A stretch of 64,000 bases of DNA from Yokenella regensburgei ATCC 49455. GTDB taxonomy: Bacteria; Pseudomonadota; Gammaproteobacteria; Enterobacterales; Enterobacteriaceae. The notes beneath the pieces are model-generated. The model was not told where the DNA came from. It did not search any database and saw only the letters and a list, made by a program, of their open reading frames with translations. Position numbers and translations under genes: made by a program. The stretch lies in assembly GCF_000735455.1 (NCBI RefSeq), contig NZ_JMPS01000042.1:62001-126000 (forward strand). Reading direction: 5' to 3'. Position 1 is the stretch's first letter; each line of letters begins with the position of its first letter. Positions 23,713 through 33,094 of the stretch are shown piece by piece.

Positions 23713-25584
23713 TTAGAGGAAGTCTTTATCCTTCACCACGATGAGGGGTTCGATATCGCTCTCTTTTTTCACCACCAACGAATCGTCGCCGCGCAGGCAG
23801 GTCCCGCCATAGCTGCCGCCCACCGTGAAGGTACACACCTGAATGTACTTACCGTCGACCTTCGGCAGACACCACAGCTGCTGGTAGATGCTCTTGCGAT
23901 CGGCGAAGTTACCCGAGCTCTGGTCCAGCAGTTGCTCGTCGTGGCTGACCAGATCGATATTACTGCCGCAGCGCCCAGAAATGGGCTTCACGGCGTAACC
24001 GGTTTTGGCGAGCTCTTCGTTAACCACAAAATCAGTATCCAGCAGATAGCGATGCCCCGGGAACAGCGACCACAGCACCGGCAGAATGGCTTTGTTGCCG
24101 GGAATAACCGTCCACAGCGGCTCAAACACCAGCACTTCAGGACGCAGCAGCACGTCTATCAGGCGTACGTCCTGGTACGGATGTCCGGTGCGGATCGGGA
24201 CGGCGGCATACTCCGTTTCGCTCACTTCGCGTACCTGCTCAATGGCAGTTTCCCACGCCCAGGTCTTCCATACACAGTTCACTAACCTGCCGTCGCCGTC
24301 GATAAGCTGCCCGGCATCGTCCCAGCGCAGTTCAGCCAGCCCGCAGAGAATTTTGCTCTCAAACCCGGCCTGGGTAAGGGAGCGCTGAATAAACTGCGCG
24401 TGATAGCTCTCTTCGAGATCGTTATCCTGCATGATGTGCACGAATGGCCGCGCCCGGCTGTGCTGCCACGCCCCGGCCAGCTCATCCAGCAGATCTTCCG
24501 CCGGATTATGCCCTTTACCGCTATAGCCCTGCTCGGCCCACTGCTCAAGGATAAGACCACCCTCCGTATGGCAGGAGGCAGAGTCGGCGTTGTATTCGTA
24601 CACCTTCAGCCCGCGTTCATCCATACAGAAATCCATACGACCGGTGATCATATGGTGGCGACGACGCTGCCAGGAAAGGCGCAGACGCGGCCAGAGGATC
24701 TTCGGAATATCGAACAGCGCCAGCAGGTTATCGTCTTTCATCACCTTATCTGTCGCGTGCAGATACATCAGATGCAGCTCGTTGGTGGCCTTGATGAGTT
24801 CCTGCTCGGCGGTCTCTGAAATTGTGAAATACTGGTACGGATCTTTGTTGATCACATGGCCGTTGGCACGCACGTAGGCCATCTGCAGCGGATCCCGCTC
24901 GTTAAGCCATTTGCCGTCAAACTGACCTTTATCTGCCAGCCGCGCGCCATGGATCGCCAGCAGTTCGCCGGGAACCTCCGGCTGCGGTTCGCTGTACTGC
25001 GCATCATCGGTCTGGATCATCCAGCCCAGAATATGGGTGTCGTCGAAGGTATCATGGATAGTGTAGTGGCCGTCCTGCACCGTCAGCGTCAGCTCACGGG
25101 TCCACTGCTGGCCCGGCGGCAGCGGGTGGTGCAGCACGTTCTGCTCGGCAACCCGCACTTTATTACCCAAAAGCTGGGTGACTACCGCGACGTGACCCGT
25201 CTCGTGGAATTCCCCCCCCTTCTGCCAGATAAGCAGCGAACCGGCGACAGGAGGCCGGCGGCAGCCGTTGGCAAACGCTTTCAGCGGCAGGAGGTTATCG
25301 TTGACCACTTCGCGCAGGAAGCGCAGCGAGAAAATTTCATAGGCCATGCCAACATCGGTAAAGACAAAGCCGTAGGTCAGAAACAGGAAGCGGCGCGCAA
25401 ACTCAACGCACTGCCACTTGTGACCCATATATTCATTACCGATATAACTACGAAACGACGGATCGTCGTGGGAGAAATCGGAACCTAAACTGCTGTAATT
25501 CGAAGAGTAAATCGCTACGCCACCTGGCGCGTACCCCAACAGCGTTCCGAATGGGGCATCACTGCTCTTTGTACCTTTGCTCAT
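23713..25584 (-). CDS. gss: Glutathionylspermidine synthetase/amidase
   Basis: 623 residues from the ATG at 25584 (MSKGTKSSDAPFGTLLGYAP). N-terminal CHAP amidase with Cys59 in GHKWQCVEFARRF and His in ETGHVAVVTQ; C-terminal ATP-grasp-like synthetase (about 205-620) with GRMDFCMDERGLKVYEYNADS, then EPLWTVIPGNKAILP and SGRCGSNIDL. It joins glutathione to spermidine and hydrolyses the product; in E. coli it protects protein thiols by reversible glutathionylspermidinylation. Length and sequence match E. coli Gss closely. It marks the start of conserved backbone. Confidence 0.97.
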   Translation of the reverse strand: MSKGTKSSDAPFGTLLGYAPGGVAIYSSNYSSLGSDFSHDDPSFRSYIGNEYMGHKWQCVEFARRFLFLTYGFVFTDVGMAYEIFSLRFLREVVNDNLLPLKAFANGCRRPPVAGSLLIWQKGGEFHETGHVAVVTQLLGNKVRVAEQNVLHHPLPPGQQWTRELTLTVQDGHYTIHDTFDDTHILGWMIQTDDAQYSEPQPEVPGELLAIHGARLADKGQFDGKWLNERDPLQMAYVRANGHVINKDPYQYFTISETAEQELIKATNELHLMYLHATDKVMKDDNLLALFDIPKILWPRLRLSWQRRRHHMITGRMDFCMDERGLKVYEYNADSASCHTEGGLILEQWAEQGYSGKGHNPAEDLLDELAGAWQHSRARPFVHIMQDNDLEESYHAQFIQRSLTQAGFESKILCGLAELRWDDAGQLIDGDGRLVNCVWKTWAWETAIEQVREVSETEYAAVPIRTGHPYQDVRLIDVLLRPEVLVFEPLWTVIPGNKAILPVLWSLFPGHRYLLDTDFVVNEELAKTGYAVKPISGRCGSNIDLVSHDEQLLDQSSGNFADRKSIYQQLWCLPKVDGKYIQVCTFTVGGSYGGTCLRGDDSLVVKKESDIEPLIVVKDKDFL

Positions 25585-25786
25585 GCGCAAACCTTAGAAA
25601 AAGACCGCCCGAGCAGAATGGTTGGATAAATCCTTCTAGATATGCTGCTGCAGGCATGATGAACCGGTCAGAGGTGCCTTATGATAGCACTGCCGGAGCG
25701 CGGAGGTGAGTAAGTGTGAACCCGTAGCCATTTTTTTCTCCGTAAATTAAGTATTATTCATCATAGTTATGAATGGAGAGATAATT

Positions 25787-26671
25787 ATGAATAAAACACT
25801 CACTCTTGCCCTCTTTGCCACGCTGTTTTGCGCTGGCGCCCAGGCCGATTCCAAAGTGCTGACCCCGGAGAAAGGGGGTACCCCGAATAAAGTCTTCAGC
25901 AAAGCGGAAGCTCCGCAGTTGAAGGTCGTCACCTACAACATGGCGGCAGCGCGCGTGGGTGAACTGAGTGAAGTAGCAAAGGCAATCAAGAGCCTGAACG
26001 CAGATCTTATTTCGCTCAACGAAGTTGACGTCAATACCGAACGCAGCGGCAAAGTGGACCAGGTGAATGAACTGGCAAAACTGACCGGCATGCACGGTGC
26101 CTTCGGCAAAGCGATTGATTTTGAAGGTGGCCAGTACGGCGTCGCGATCCTGTCTAAGTATCCGGTGGAAAAGCAGCAGGTCTTCAAACTGCCGTCCGGC
26201 GACGGTGAGCAGCGCGTGCTGTTGATGGTGCAGGTGCGTAAACCTGGCCTCGCCGAGCCGGTGCTGTTCATGACCACCCACCTCGACTGGCAGGAAAATC
26301 CTGCGCTTCGCCAGCAGCAGATCCGTGAGATCAACAGCATCAGCATCGGCAGCACCGATTCCGACGTCAGCGAAATCGCCTCGCGCATTAAGATCCTCGC
26401 CGGGGATTTCAACGATGTGGAAGGCAGCGTCGTGCTGAATGAGCTGCAGCGTTACTGGAACCCAGTGCTGGTGCAAGGCAAAGATATGCGCACCTGGCCT
26501 GCCGCTAACCCGGCGCTCGATCTCGATCACCTCTTCACCTTCAAGGGCCAGCGCTGGGCAGTAGAGTCACTGACCGTCCCGAACCAGAGCCCTGAGTGGA
26601 ACAACATTAACTGGCCTGCCACCAGCGACCACGTCCCGGTCGTGGCCGAGCTTAAGTTAACCGAGCAGTAA
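25787..26671 (+). CDS. Secreted endonuclease/exonuclease/phosphatase-family protein
   Basis: 294 residues from the ATG at 25787 (GGAGAG upstream). Sec signal peptide MNKTLTLALFATLFCAGAQA, then a complete EEP fold: VVTYNMAAAR, SLNEVDVNT (catalytic Glu), MTTHLDWQ (His), LAGDFNDVEG (Asp/Asn) and TSDHVPVVAEL (Asp-His) at the end. The enzyme should be a periplasmic or secreted metal-dependent phosphodiesterase or phosphatase. Substrate (DNA, lipid or inositol phosphate) is not evident. It stands alone between gss and yghU, where K-12 has no such gene. Confidence 0.85.
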   Translation: MNKTLTLALFATLFCAGAQADSKVLTPEKGGTPNKVFSKAEAPQLKVVTYNMAAARVGELSEVAKAIKSLNADLISLNEVDVNTERSGKVDQVNELAKLTGMHGAFGKAIDFEGGQYGVAILSKYPVEKQQVFKLPSGDGEQRVLLMVQVRKPGLAEPVLFMTTHLDWQENPALRQQQIREINSISIGSTDSDVSEIASRIKILAGDFNDVEGSVVLNELQRYWNPVLVQGKDMRTWPAANPALDLDHLFTFKGQRWAVESLTVPNQSPEWNNINWPATSDHVPVVAELKLTEQ

Positions 26672-26789
26672 ACCATTGGGGGGAGACGGCCGCCTCACCG
26701 GCTCCCTCCAATAACCCCTCAGTTCGTTAAACCCTTCCTCTTGCACCTGCTACACTGGCTCAACACCCCATGTAAAAAGGCAGGTCAAC

Positions 26790-27656
26790 ATGACAGACAA
26801 TACCTGGCAACCCCCGAAGGTATGGGAATGGAAGAAAAACAACGGCGGTGCTTTCGCCAATATTAACCGTCCGGTTTCTGGCCCGACCCATGAAAAAGTG
26901 CTGCCGGTTGGCAAGCACCCGCTTCAGCTTTACTCGCTTGGCACCCCGAACGGTCAGAAGGTCACCATCATGCTCGAAGAGCTGCTGGCGCTTGGCGTCA
27001 CGGGCGCCGAATATGACGCCTGGCTCATCCGCATTGGCGAGGGCGATCAATTCTCCAGCGGTTTTGTAGACGTGAATCCGAACTCAAAAATCCCGGCACT
27101 GAGCGACCACTCCACGACCCCACCGACCCGGGTGTTCGAATCCGGTAATATCCTGCTGTATCTGGCAGAGAAGTTCGGTCATCTGCTGCCCAAAGATCCG
27201 GCAGGACGCACCGAAACCCTGAACTGGCTCTTCTGGCTGCAGGGCGCGGCCCCGTTCCTCGGCGGCGGCTTTGGCCACTTCTTTAACTATGCGCCGGTAA
27301 AAATCGAGTACGCGATCGATCGCTTTACGATGGAAGCGAAACGTCAGTTCGACGTGCTGGATAAACAGCTGGGGCGCGGGCGCTATGTAGCGGGCGAAGA
27401 GTACACCATTGCCGATATCGCTATCTGGCCGTGGTATGGCAACGTGCTGCTTGGCAACGTCTATAACGCCGCTGAGTTCCTCGATGCGCAGAGCTATAAG
27501 AATGTGCTGCGCTGGGCGAACGACATTGCGCACCGCCCGGCGGTGAAACGCGGGCGCATCGTCAACAAAACCAACGGCCCGCTGGAAGAGCAGCTCCACG
27601 AACGCCACGACGCCAGCGACTTCGATACGCAAACCGAAGACAAGCGTCAGGGATAA
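26790..27656 (+). CDS. yghU: Disulphide-bond oxidoreductase YghU (Nu-class GST)
   Basis: 288 residues, full-length match to E. coli YghU: WQPPKVWEWKKNNGGAFANINRP at the start, thioredoxin fold with LGTPNGQKVTIMLEEL and VNPNSKIPAL, FESGNILLYLAEKFG, then the GST C-terminal helical domain with YTIADIAIWPW. Nu-class GSTs bind two glutathiones and reduce disulphides. Standing beside gss, another glutathione enzyme, as in E. coli. Confidence 0.95.
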   Translation: MTDNTWQPPKVWEWKKNNGGAFANINRPVSGPTHEKVLPVGKHPLQLYSLGTPNGQKVTIMLEELLALGVTGAEYDAWLIRIGEGDQFSSGFVDVNPNSKIPALSDHSTTPPTRVFESGNILLYLAEKFGHLLPKDPAGRTETLNWLFWLQGAAPFLGGGFGHFFNYAPVKIEYAIDRFTMEAKRQFDVLDKQLGRGRYVAGEEYTIADIAIWPWYGNVLLGNVYNAAEFLDAQSYKNVLRWANDIAHRPAVKRGRIVNKTNGPLEEQLHERHDASDFDTQTEDKRQG

Positions 27657-27664
27657 TTCGCTAT

Positions 27665-27687
27665 AACCGGGCCTCGTGCCCGGTTTA
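27665..27687 (+). terminator. Bidirectional stem-loop between yghU and yghW
   Basis: AACCGGGC/GCCCGGTT with 5-base loop and a short T-tract, placed between the convergent yghU and yghW; it touches the yghW stop codon. Confidence 0.65.
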
Positions 27688-27975
27688 TCCTTCCAGCCGA
27701 TACCCCGCCATAAAATAGCGGATCGCCGTGGCGGATTCGTTTTCGCGGAAGAAATCCATCACCATGTCGCGCTCCAGCCCATAGCGACGGGTGAGGATCC
27801 CCGCCTCCCAGGCGCTGAGCTGCCGATCTCCCGTTTTTTCATACATTCGCTGCGAGTATCCGAGCACAAACCCGCGCTTGTAGTCAGCACAGAACTGCGC
27901 CACGTTGACCGCGCTGTCGGCTTTTGGCGCATTCAGCCCGGCAATCAGCCCTTTACCAAAATGGTTGTCCATCAT
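27685..27975 (-). CDS. yghW: DUF2623 protein YghW
   Basis: 96 residues that follow E. coli YghW from end to end ([67 protein letters not shown]). Small soluble protein, function unknown. Convergent with yghU. Confidence 0.9.
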   Translation of the reverse strand: MMDNHFGKGLIAGLNAPKADSAVNVAQFCADYKRGFVLGYSQRMYEKTGDRQLSAWEAGILTRRYGLERDMVMDFFRENESATAIRYFMAGYRLEG

Positions 27976-28144
27976 GTCAATCCCCTCAATCGTTATATAT
28001 TAAATTATATAGCGATTTTTTAACCTCAGGCCAGATCTAAATGCAGGACACAGACAGGTTGTTTTCCAGTCAACGGGTGGTGTAGGGTAAACGCGTTAAG
28101 ATAGAAACAGTGTTTCGAAAATAACAACCATTGAAGGAGATATT

Positions 28145-29185
28145 ATGTCCTGGCTTGCGGATCCTGCTCGCTATGAGCAGATGCAGTATCGCTACTGTGG
28201 TAACAGCGGCCTGCAGTTGCCCGCTTTATCGCTCGGCCTGTGGCACAGTTTTGGCCACGTACAGTCGCTGGATTCCCAGCGTGCGCTGCTGCGAAAAGCG
28301 TTCGATCTCGGTATTACTCATTTTGACCTCGCCAATAACTATGGCCCACCGCCGGGCAGCGCCGAGGAGAATTTTGGCCGCCTGCTGCGCGAAGATTTCC
28401 CCGCTTATCGCGATGAGCTGATTATCTCTACCAAGGCCGGATACGACATGTGGCCAGGTCCGTACGGCTCCGGCGGGTCACGTAAATATCTGCTCGCAAG
28501 CCTCGACCAGAGCCTGCAGCGCATGGGGCTCGACTACGTCGATATTTTCTATTCTCACCGCGTTGATGAGAAAACCCCGATGGAAGAGACCGCCGCCGCG
28601 CTGGCGCAGGCGGTACAGAGCGGTAAAGCGCTGTACGTGGGTATCTCTTCATACTCGCCCGACCGCACGCAAAAAATGGTGGAACTGCTGCGCGACTGGA
28701 AAATCCCGTTGCTCATCCACCAGCCCTCCTACAACCTGCTGAACCGCTGGGTCGACAGCAGTGGGTTGCTGGACACGCTGGAAGAAAACGGTGTGGGCTG
28801 CATCGCCTTCACGCCTTTAGCGCAGGGCCTGCTGACCGGGAAATACCTCAACGGCATTCCGGACGGTTCGCGTATGCAGACCGAAGGGAAAAAAGCCCGC
28901 GGGCTGACGGAAAATATGCTGAGCGAAGCCAATCTCAACAGCCTGCGTTTGCTGCACGACATGGCGCAACGTCGCGGGCAGTCTATGGCGCAGATGGCGC
29001 TGAGCTGGCTGCTGAAGGACAACCGCGTTACGTCGGTGCTGATTGGAGCCAGTCGGCCAGAGCAGCTGGAAGAGAACGTCCAGGCGCTGAACAATCTGCA
29101 GTTTACGCCAGAAGAGCTGGCGCAGATTGACCGCCACGTGGCGGACGGTGAGCTGAACCTGTGGCAGGCGTCATCCGATAAGTAG
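28145..29185 (+). CDS. yghZ: L-glyceraldehyde 3-phosphate reductase YghZ
   Basis: 346 residues, aldo-keto reductase AKR14 type matching E. coli YghZ. Catalytic Asp/Tyr in FDLANNYGPPPGSAEENFG, Lys in ELIISTKAGYDMWPGPYG, His in DIFYSHRVDE; NADP-binding end SVLIGASRPEQLEENVQAL. It reduces methylglyoxal and L-glyceraldehyde 3-phosphate. Monocistronic, AAGGAG upstream, strong bidirectional terminator after the stop. Confidence 0.95.
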   Translation: MSWLADPARYEQMQYRYCGNSGLQLPALSLGLWHSFGHVQSLDSQRALLRKAFDLGITHFDLANNYGPPPGSAEENFGRLLREDFPAYRDELIISTKAGYDMWPGPYGSGGSRKYLLASLDQSLQRMGLDYVDIFYSHRVDEKTPMEETAAALAQAVQSGKALYVGISSYSPDRTQKMVELLRDWKIPLLIHQPSYNLLNRWVDSSGLLDTLEENGVGCIAFTPLAQGLLTGKYLNGIPDGSRMQTEGKKARGLTENMLSEANLNSLRLLHDMAQRRGQSMAQMALSWLLKDNRVTSVLIGASRPEQLEENVQALNNLQFTPEELAQIDRHVADGELNLWQASSDK

Positions 29186-29190
29186 TCAGG

Positions 29191-29217
29191 AAAAGGGAGG
29201 CATAAAGCCTCCCTTTT
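29191..29217. terminator. Bidirectional terminator between yghZ and the MalY-like gene
   Basis: AAAAGGGAGGC, loop ATAAA, GCCTCCCTTTT: perfect 11-bp stem with A- and T-runs between convergent genes. Confidence 0.9.
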
Positions 29218-29225
29218 GTTAGCGC

Positions 29226-30392
29226 TTAAATCCGCTTTAACCCTTCCAGTGCCTTTTCCAGATAGGTACGCGGGCAACCCAGGTTCAGGCGAATAAAGCC
29301 GCTGCCACCGGGGCCAAAGCCGCAGCCCATCGACGGTGCTATACCGGCGATATCGGCCATCACCCATTTGAGCTGTTCATCGTCGAGGTTCAGCTGGCGA
29401 CAATCAATCCACAGCAGATAGGTGCCCTGCGCCGGGGTGATCCTCGCCCACGGAAGATGCGCTGCTGCCTGCTCCTCAAACCAGCGGCGATTTTCAGCCA
29501 GATAGGCCAGCAGTTCATCCAGCCACGGTCCGCCCTCCTCCCAGGCTGCGGTGGCCGCCTGTACCGACAGCGCGTTGAATACATCAAGCCCGTGCGCATC
29601 CAGGCGACGCATGAAAGCATCGCGTAATGCCGGGTCGGGGATGAGGAAGTTGGAGATCCGCAGCGACGACAGGCCAAAGGTTTTGCTGGCAGACGTTGCT
29701 GCAATCACCCGGTTATGCCAGCGTTCGTGCAGATGCAGCACCGAGGTGAACGTCTCGCCCGGCAGCAGCAGGTCAGCCCAGATTTCATCAGAGATAACAA
29801 TAACATCGTGCTTTTCACACAGCGCCAGCAGCTGCTGCAGCTCTTCTTTAGACCAGCAGCGCCCGGTCGGGTTGTGCGGATTGCAGAGGATCATCAGCGG
29901 CGGCCGCTCGGCGCGGAACAGCGCCTCCAGCTGCTCCAGATCCATCCTGTATCCGGCGTCACCTTCTTCGCGCAGCGGATTTTCCAGCAGTCGCCTGCCG
30001 TTCAGATTGATAACTTTGGCAAAGGAGCCGTAGTACGGCCCCTGAACCACGATCCCATCACCGGGATGGCTCAACATCTGTACCAGCAGAGAAAGCCCTG
30101 GCACGACGCCTTCTACGCTGCACACCCACTCCTGCTTTACAGTGAGCTGATGGCGGGCGGCGGACCAGGCAATCAGCGCATCAAAGTACGCCTGCGGTCG
30201 TTCGCTATAGCCAAAAATACCGTGATCAACGCGCTGATGCAGCGCCTGCTGCACCACCGGTGGACAGGTGAAATCAAAATCGGAAACCCACATCGGCAGC
30301 AGCTTTGCAGCGCCATCGCCGAAGTGGCGCTCAATGAAATCCCATTTCACTGAACCGGTATCATGCCTGTCGATAATCTGATTAAAATCCAT
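29226..30392 (-). CDS. MalY/PatB-family PLP-dependent beta C-S lyase or aminotransferase
   Basis: 388 residues, the length of MalY (390). Fold-type I PLP enzyme: NPHNPTGRCW (171-180), SDEIWADLLL (201-210) and the Schiff-base lysine Lys237 in ATSASKTFGLSSLR. MalY-type enzymes cleave cystathionine and related C-S compounds. The gene follows an NhaC-type antiporter by 12 bases and a LacI-type repressor lies upstream, so the three form a unit. The substrate, probably a sulphur amino acid, is inferred only from the family. Confidence 0.85.
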   Translation of the reverse strand: MDFNQIIDRHDTGSVKWDFIERHFGDGAAKLLPMWVSDFDFTCPPVVQQALHQRVDHGIFGYSERPQAYFDALIAWSAARHQLTVKQEWVCSVEGVVPGLSLLVQMLSHPGDGIVVQGPYYGSFAKVINLNGRRLLENPLREEGDAGYRMDLEQLEALFRAERPPLMILCNPHNPTGRCWSKEELQQLLALCEKHDVIVISDEIWADLLLPGETFTSVLHLHERWHNRVIAATSASKTFGLSSLRISNFLIPDPALRDAFMRRLDAHGLDVFNALSVQAATAAWEEGGPWLDELLAYLAENRRWFEEQAAAHLPWARITPAQGTYLLWIDCRQLNLDDEQLKWVMADIAGIAPSMGCGFGPGGSGFIRLNLGCPRTYLEKALEGLKRI

Positions 30393-30404
30393 CTTGTTCC
30401 CTTC

Positions 30405-31856
30405 TTATTCCGTTACGGCACTCTTCTGCGCCTGCTCTGTGGGAGCCGCAGTGCGTGCAATACCGATCCCGGTAAAACCATAAAATAATGCGAAGAAAAT
30501 AGCCGCGTAGCACTGAACCGCCCACGGCAGCAGGTCGAGGGTGCTCACGCCAAGCGTTGTCGCCATATAGACCCCGGCCGAAGTCCACGGCAGCAGTGGT
30601 TCGATAACGGTGCCGGCATCCTCGATGGTGCGCGACAGGTTCTTGTTATCCAGCCCCATGCGGCGATAGGCGTCTTTGAACAGCTCTGCGGGAACCAGCA
30701 GCGCCAGCTTGCCGTCGCTGGTAGCGCCGGTGACCAGAATAGTGGTGGCCACGGTCGCCGCAATCAGTTGTCCGACGCTTTTGATAACCGTCAGCAGGCG
30801 GTTGATGATGATGGTCAGCGCACCGGTAAGCGTGAGCGCACCGGCGAACGAGAAGGCGCAGAACACCAGCAGGATGGTACTCATCATCGAGAACATGCCG
30901 CCGCGGTTCAGCAGGCGAGGAACATCGGCAATCACCCCTTCAGTCCCCTGCGGGAACATCGAGAGATTGAAGCCATCGATGAAAGCATCCAACCCTTGCT
31001 TCACGCTCAGCCCCTGCATCACCACGCCGAGAATCAGCGCCAGCACGCAGGCGCTCAGCATCAACGGGATAACCGGTTTTTTACGGATGGCGCCCCACAG
31101 TACGATGACCGGCGGCAGAATAAGAATGATGTTGAAGTGATACAGCGATTCCAGCGAGTTGACGATATCGGTCACGCGCTGTGGGGTTGCCACGTCGCCA
31201 ATCATACTGCTGTGACCTGCTACCAGATACACCACCGCGGCAAGAATAAAGGTCGGGATGGTGGTCCACATCAGGTGCTGAATATGCTCAAACAACGTGG
31301 TGTCGGCAACGATGGCCGCGAAGTTAGTAGAATCGGACAGCGGCGAAATTTTGTCGCCGAAGTAAGCACCAGAAACAACCGCCCCCGCCGCTGCGGCAAG
31401 AGAGACATCCAGACCCGATGCCACGCCCATCAGCGCCACACCCACCGTCCCGGCAGAACCCCAGGAGGTCCCGGTACAGACGGAGACGACGCTCGTCAGG
31501 AAGAATGCCGCAATCAGGATATATTCCGGGCTAATCAGTTTCAGCCCCCAGTACACCATGTAGGGGATGGTGCCGCTGAACATCCAGGTGCCAATCAGGC
31601 CGCCGACGCAGATTAAAATCATGATAACCGGCATCGCCTTCGCGAGCTTATCCACCACGGAGTTGATAATGTCTTCCCAGCAGTATCCCTGCCACCAGGC
31701 AAGGGCCGCTGCCACCGCCGCAGAACACAGCAGCAGCGGTTCAATGCGTAAACCCATGACGCCGTAGCCAACGATCAACAACAGCAGCATGGCGATAATG
31801 GGGATCAGGGCCAGGCCAAATGACAGCGTTTTTTTCTTGTTCTCTGATGCACTCAT
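30405..31856 (-). CDS. NhaC-family Na+/H+ antiporter-like transporter
   Basis: 483 residues from the ATG at 31856 (GGAG 7 bases upstream). About 11-12 membrane segments; CTGTSWGSAGTVGVALMGVASGL and SGAYFGDKISPLSDSTNFAA are the two NhaC signature blocks. NhaC relatives exchange Na+ or H+ for organic anions or amino acids (for example MleN, malate/lactate). Paired with the MalY-like lyase it may carry that enzyme's substrate or product; inference. A palindromic LacI-type operator lies 77 bases upstream. Confidence 0.85.
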   Translation of the reverse strand: MSASENKKKTLSFGLALIPIIAMLLLLIVGYGVMGLRIEPLLLCSAAVAAALAWWQGYCWEDIINSVVDKLAKAMPVIMILICVGGLIGTWMFSGTIPYMVYWGLKLISPEYILIAAFFLTSVVSVCTGTSWGSAGTVGVALMGVASGLDVSLAAAAGAVVSGAYFGDKISPLSDSTNFAAIVADTTLFEHIQHLMWTTIPTFILAAVVYLVAGHSSMIGDVATPQRVTDIVNSLESLYHFNIILILPPVIVLWGAIRKKPVIPLMLSACVLALILGVVMQGLSVKQGLDAFIDGFNLSMFPQGTEGVIADVPRLLNRGGMFSMMSTILLVFCAFSFAGALTLTGALTIIINRLLTVIKSVGQLIAATVATTILVTGATSDGKLALLVPAELFKDAYRRMGLDNKNLSRTIEDAGTVIEPLLPWTSAGVYMATTLGVSTLDLLPWAVQCYAAIFFALFYGFTGIGIARTAAPTEQAQKSAVTE

Positions 31857-31932
31857 AATGGAGCTCCAGTCGGTAAGGTAGCTCAAGGGTAGGTTGATAG
31901 CCTGATAGCAACTGTGATCGACAATGTGCCGC

Positions 31933-31950
31933 CATGTAAGCGATTACATG
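31933..31950. promoter_or_regulatory. LacI-family operator upstream of the NhaC-MalY operon
   Basis: CATGTAAGCGATTACATG: outer arms CATGTAA/TTACATG are perfect and the centre contains the CG step typical of LacI/GalR-family operators (TGTAA-N-CG-N-TTACA). It lies between the repressor's stop and the operon start. Confidence 0.7.
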
Positions 31951-31972
31951 GGATTTACGAATCTGAAGCAGA

Positions 31973-33004
31973 TCACAGTTTTGACGCTTGACGGTGGATG
32001 GACGCAGAGACAGGGGCAACCGAGTCGCGGATAACCAGCTCCGCCGTAAAGCTGTTGGCGCTCGGTGGAATGGTCGCTCCCTCCTGGAGCTGGATCGCCA
32101 GCTGTGCCGCACAGCGTGCCATTTGCTCCACCGGATAATGCATGGTGGTCAGCGCCGGATGCAGGTAGCGCGCCAGCACCACATCATCAAACCCGACAAT
32201 CGACAACTGCTGCGGCAGGCCAATGCCCTGCTGGTGCAGCACGCGCATGATCCCGGCGGCCATCACGTCGTTGAAGGTCACGGCGGCGGTATAGGGAATG
32301 CCGCTATTAAGCAGCAGGTGTGCCGCACGCTCTCCCCCCTCTTCATTAAAGGGAACGCTAATCACCCAGCGTTTATCCGGCGTGATGCCATATTCCGCCA
32401 TCGCCTGGCGGTAGCCTTCAAGACGCTCCTGACGGTCGATGATAGGGAGATCGGAGGTCACGCAGGCGATGCAGCGGTGCCCCTGTGCGAGCAGATGAAG
32501 GGTGGCTTCCCGCGCGGCGCTGCGGTTTTCCAGCCAGATACAGCGGTTCGCCATCCCGGCGATGTAGCGATTCACCATCACCATCGCCGGAAAATGGGCA
32601 CCATAGCGCAGGAGTTCTTTTTCTGACAGTCGGCTGGCGTGAACCACAATGGCCTCGCAGCCCTGGTTTACCAGAAAATCGAGACCGGCTTTTTCCATCG
32701 CCTCGTCGTGCCCGCCGCTGCACACCATCAGGCGATACTGCTGCTTGCGGGCAACGCTCTCCACGCCGCGCGCCAGATGCGCGAAGAAAGGGTCAGCCAG
32801 ATTACCGGTCAACAGGCCAAGCATATCCCCGCTGCGTTTTGCCAGCGCAATAGCCGCAGCGTTACGCCGGTAGTTGAGGTCACGCATCGCTTTCTCGACG
32901 CGCTCGCGGGTGACCGGCTCCACCCACGCCGTCTGGTTCATGACGCGAGAAACCGTGGCGGTGGATACCCCCGCCAGCATTGCCACATCCTTGATAGTCG
33001 CCAT
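31973..33004 (-). CDS. LacI-family transcriptional repressor
   Basis: 343 residues from the ATG at 33004 (GGGGGAG upstream). N-terminal HTH MATIKDVAMLAGVSTATVSR and VEKAMRDLNYRRNAAAIALAKR hinge helix; periplasmic-binding-protein-like effector domain (VVHASRLSEKELLRYG, TAAVTFNDVMAAGIMR, LSIVGFDDVVLARYL, TTMHYPVEQM). Immediately upstream of, and in the same direction as, the NhaC-MalY operon, with a matching operator between them, so it most likely controls that operon. Effector unknown. Confidence 0.9.
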   Translation of the reverse strand: MATIKDVAMLAGVSTATVSRVMNQTAWVEPVTRERVEKAMRDLNYRRNAAAIALAKRSGDMLGLLTGNLADPFFAHLARGVESVARKQQYRLMVCSGGHDEAMEKAGLDFLVNQGCEAIVVHASRLSEKELLRYGAHFPAMVMVNRYIAGMANRCIWLENRSAAREATLHLLAQGHRCIACVTSDLPIIDRQERLEGYRQAMAEYGITPDKRWVISVPFNEEGGERAAHLLLNSGIPYTAAVTFNDVMAAGIMRVLHQQGIGLPQQLSIVGFDDVVLARYLHPALTTMHYPVEQMARCAAQLAIQLQEGATIPPSANSFTAELVIRDSVAPVSASIHRQASKL

Positions 33005-33094
33005 CCACTCCCCCTTCTCTACTGTCTGTTCATCAGAGAGCATACCACCGCAGGCGGGCGCTTAGCGTCGTGGATGTGCAGAGTTGAGAGGGGG

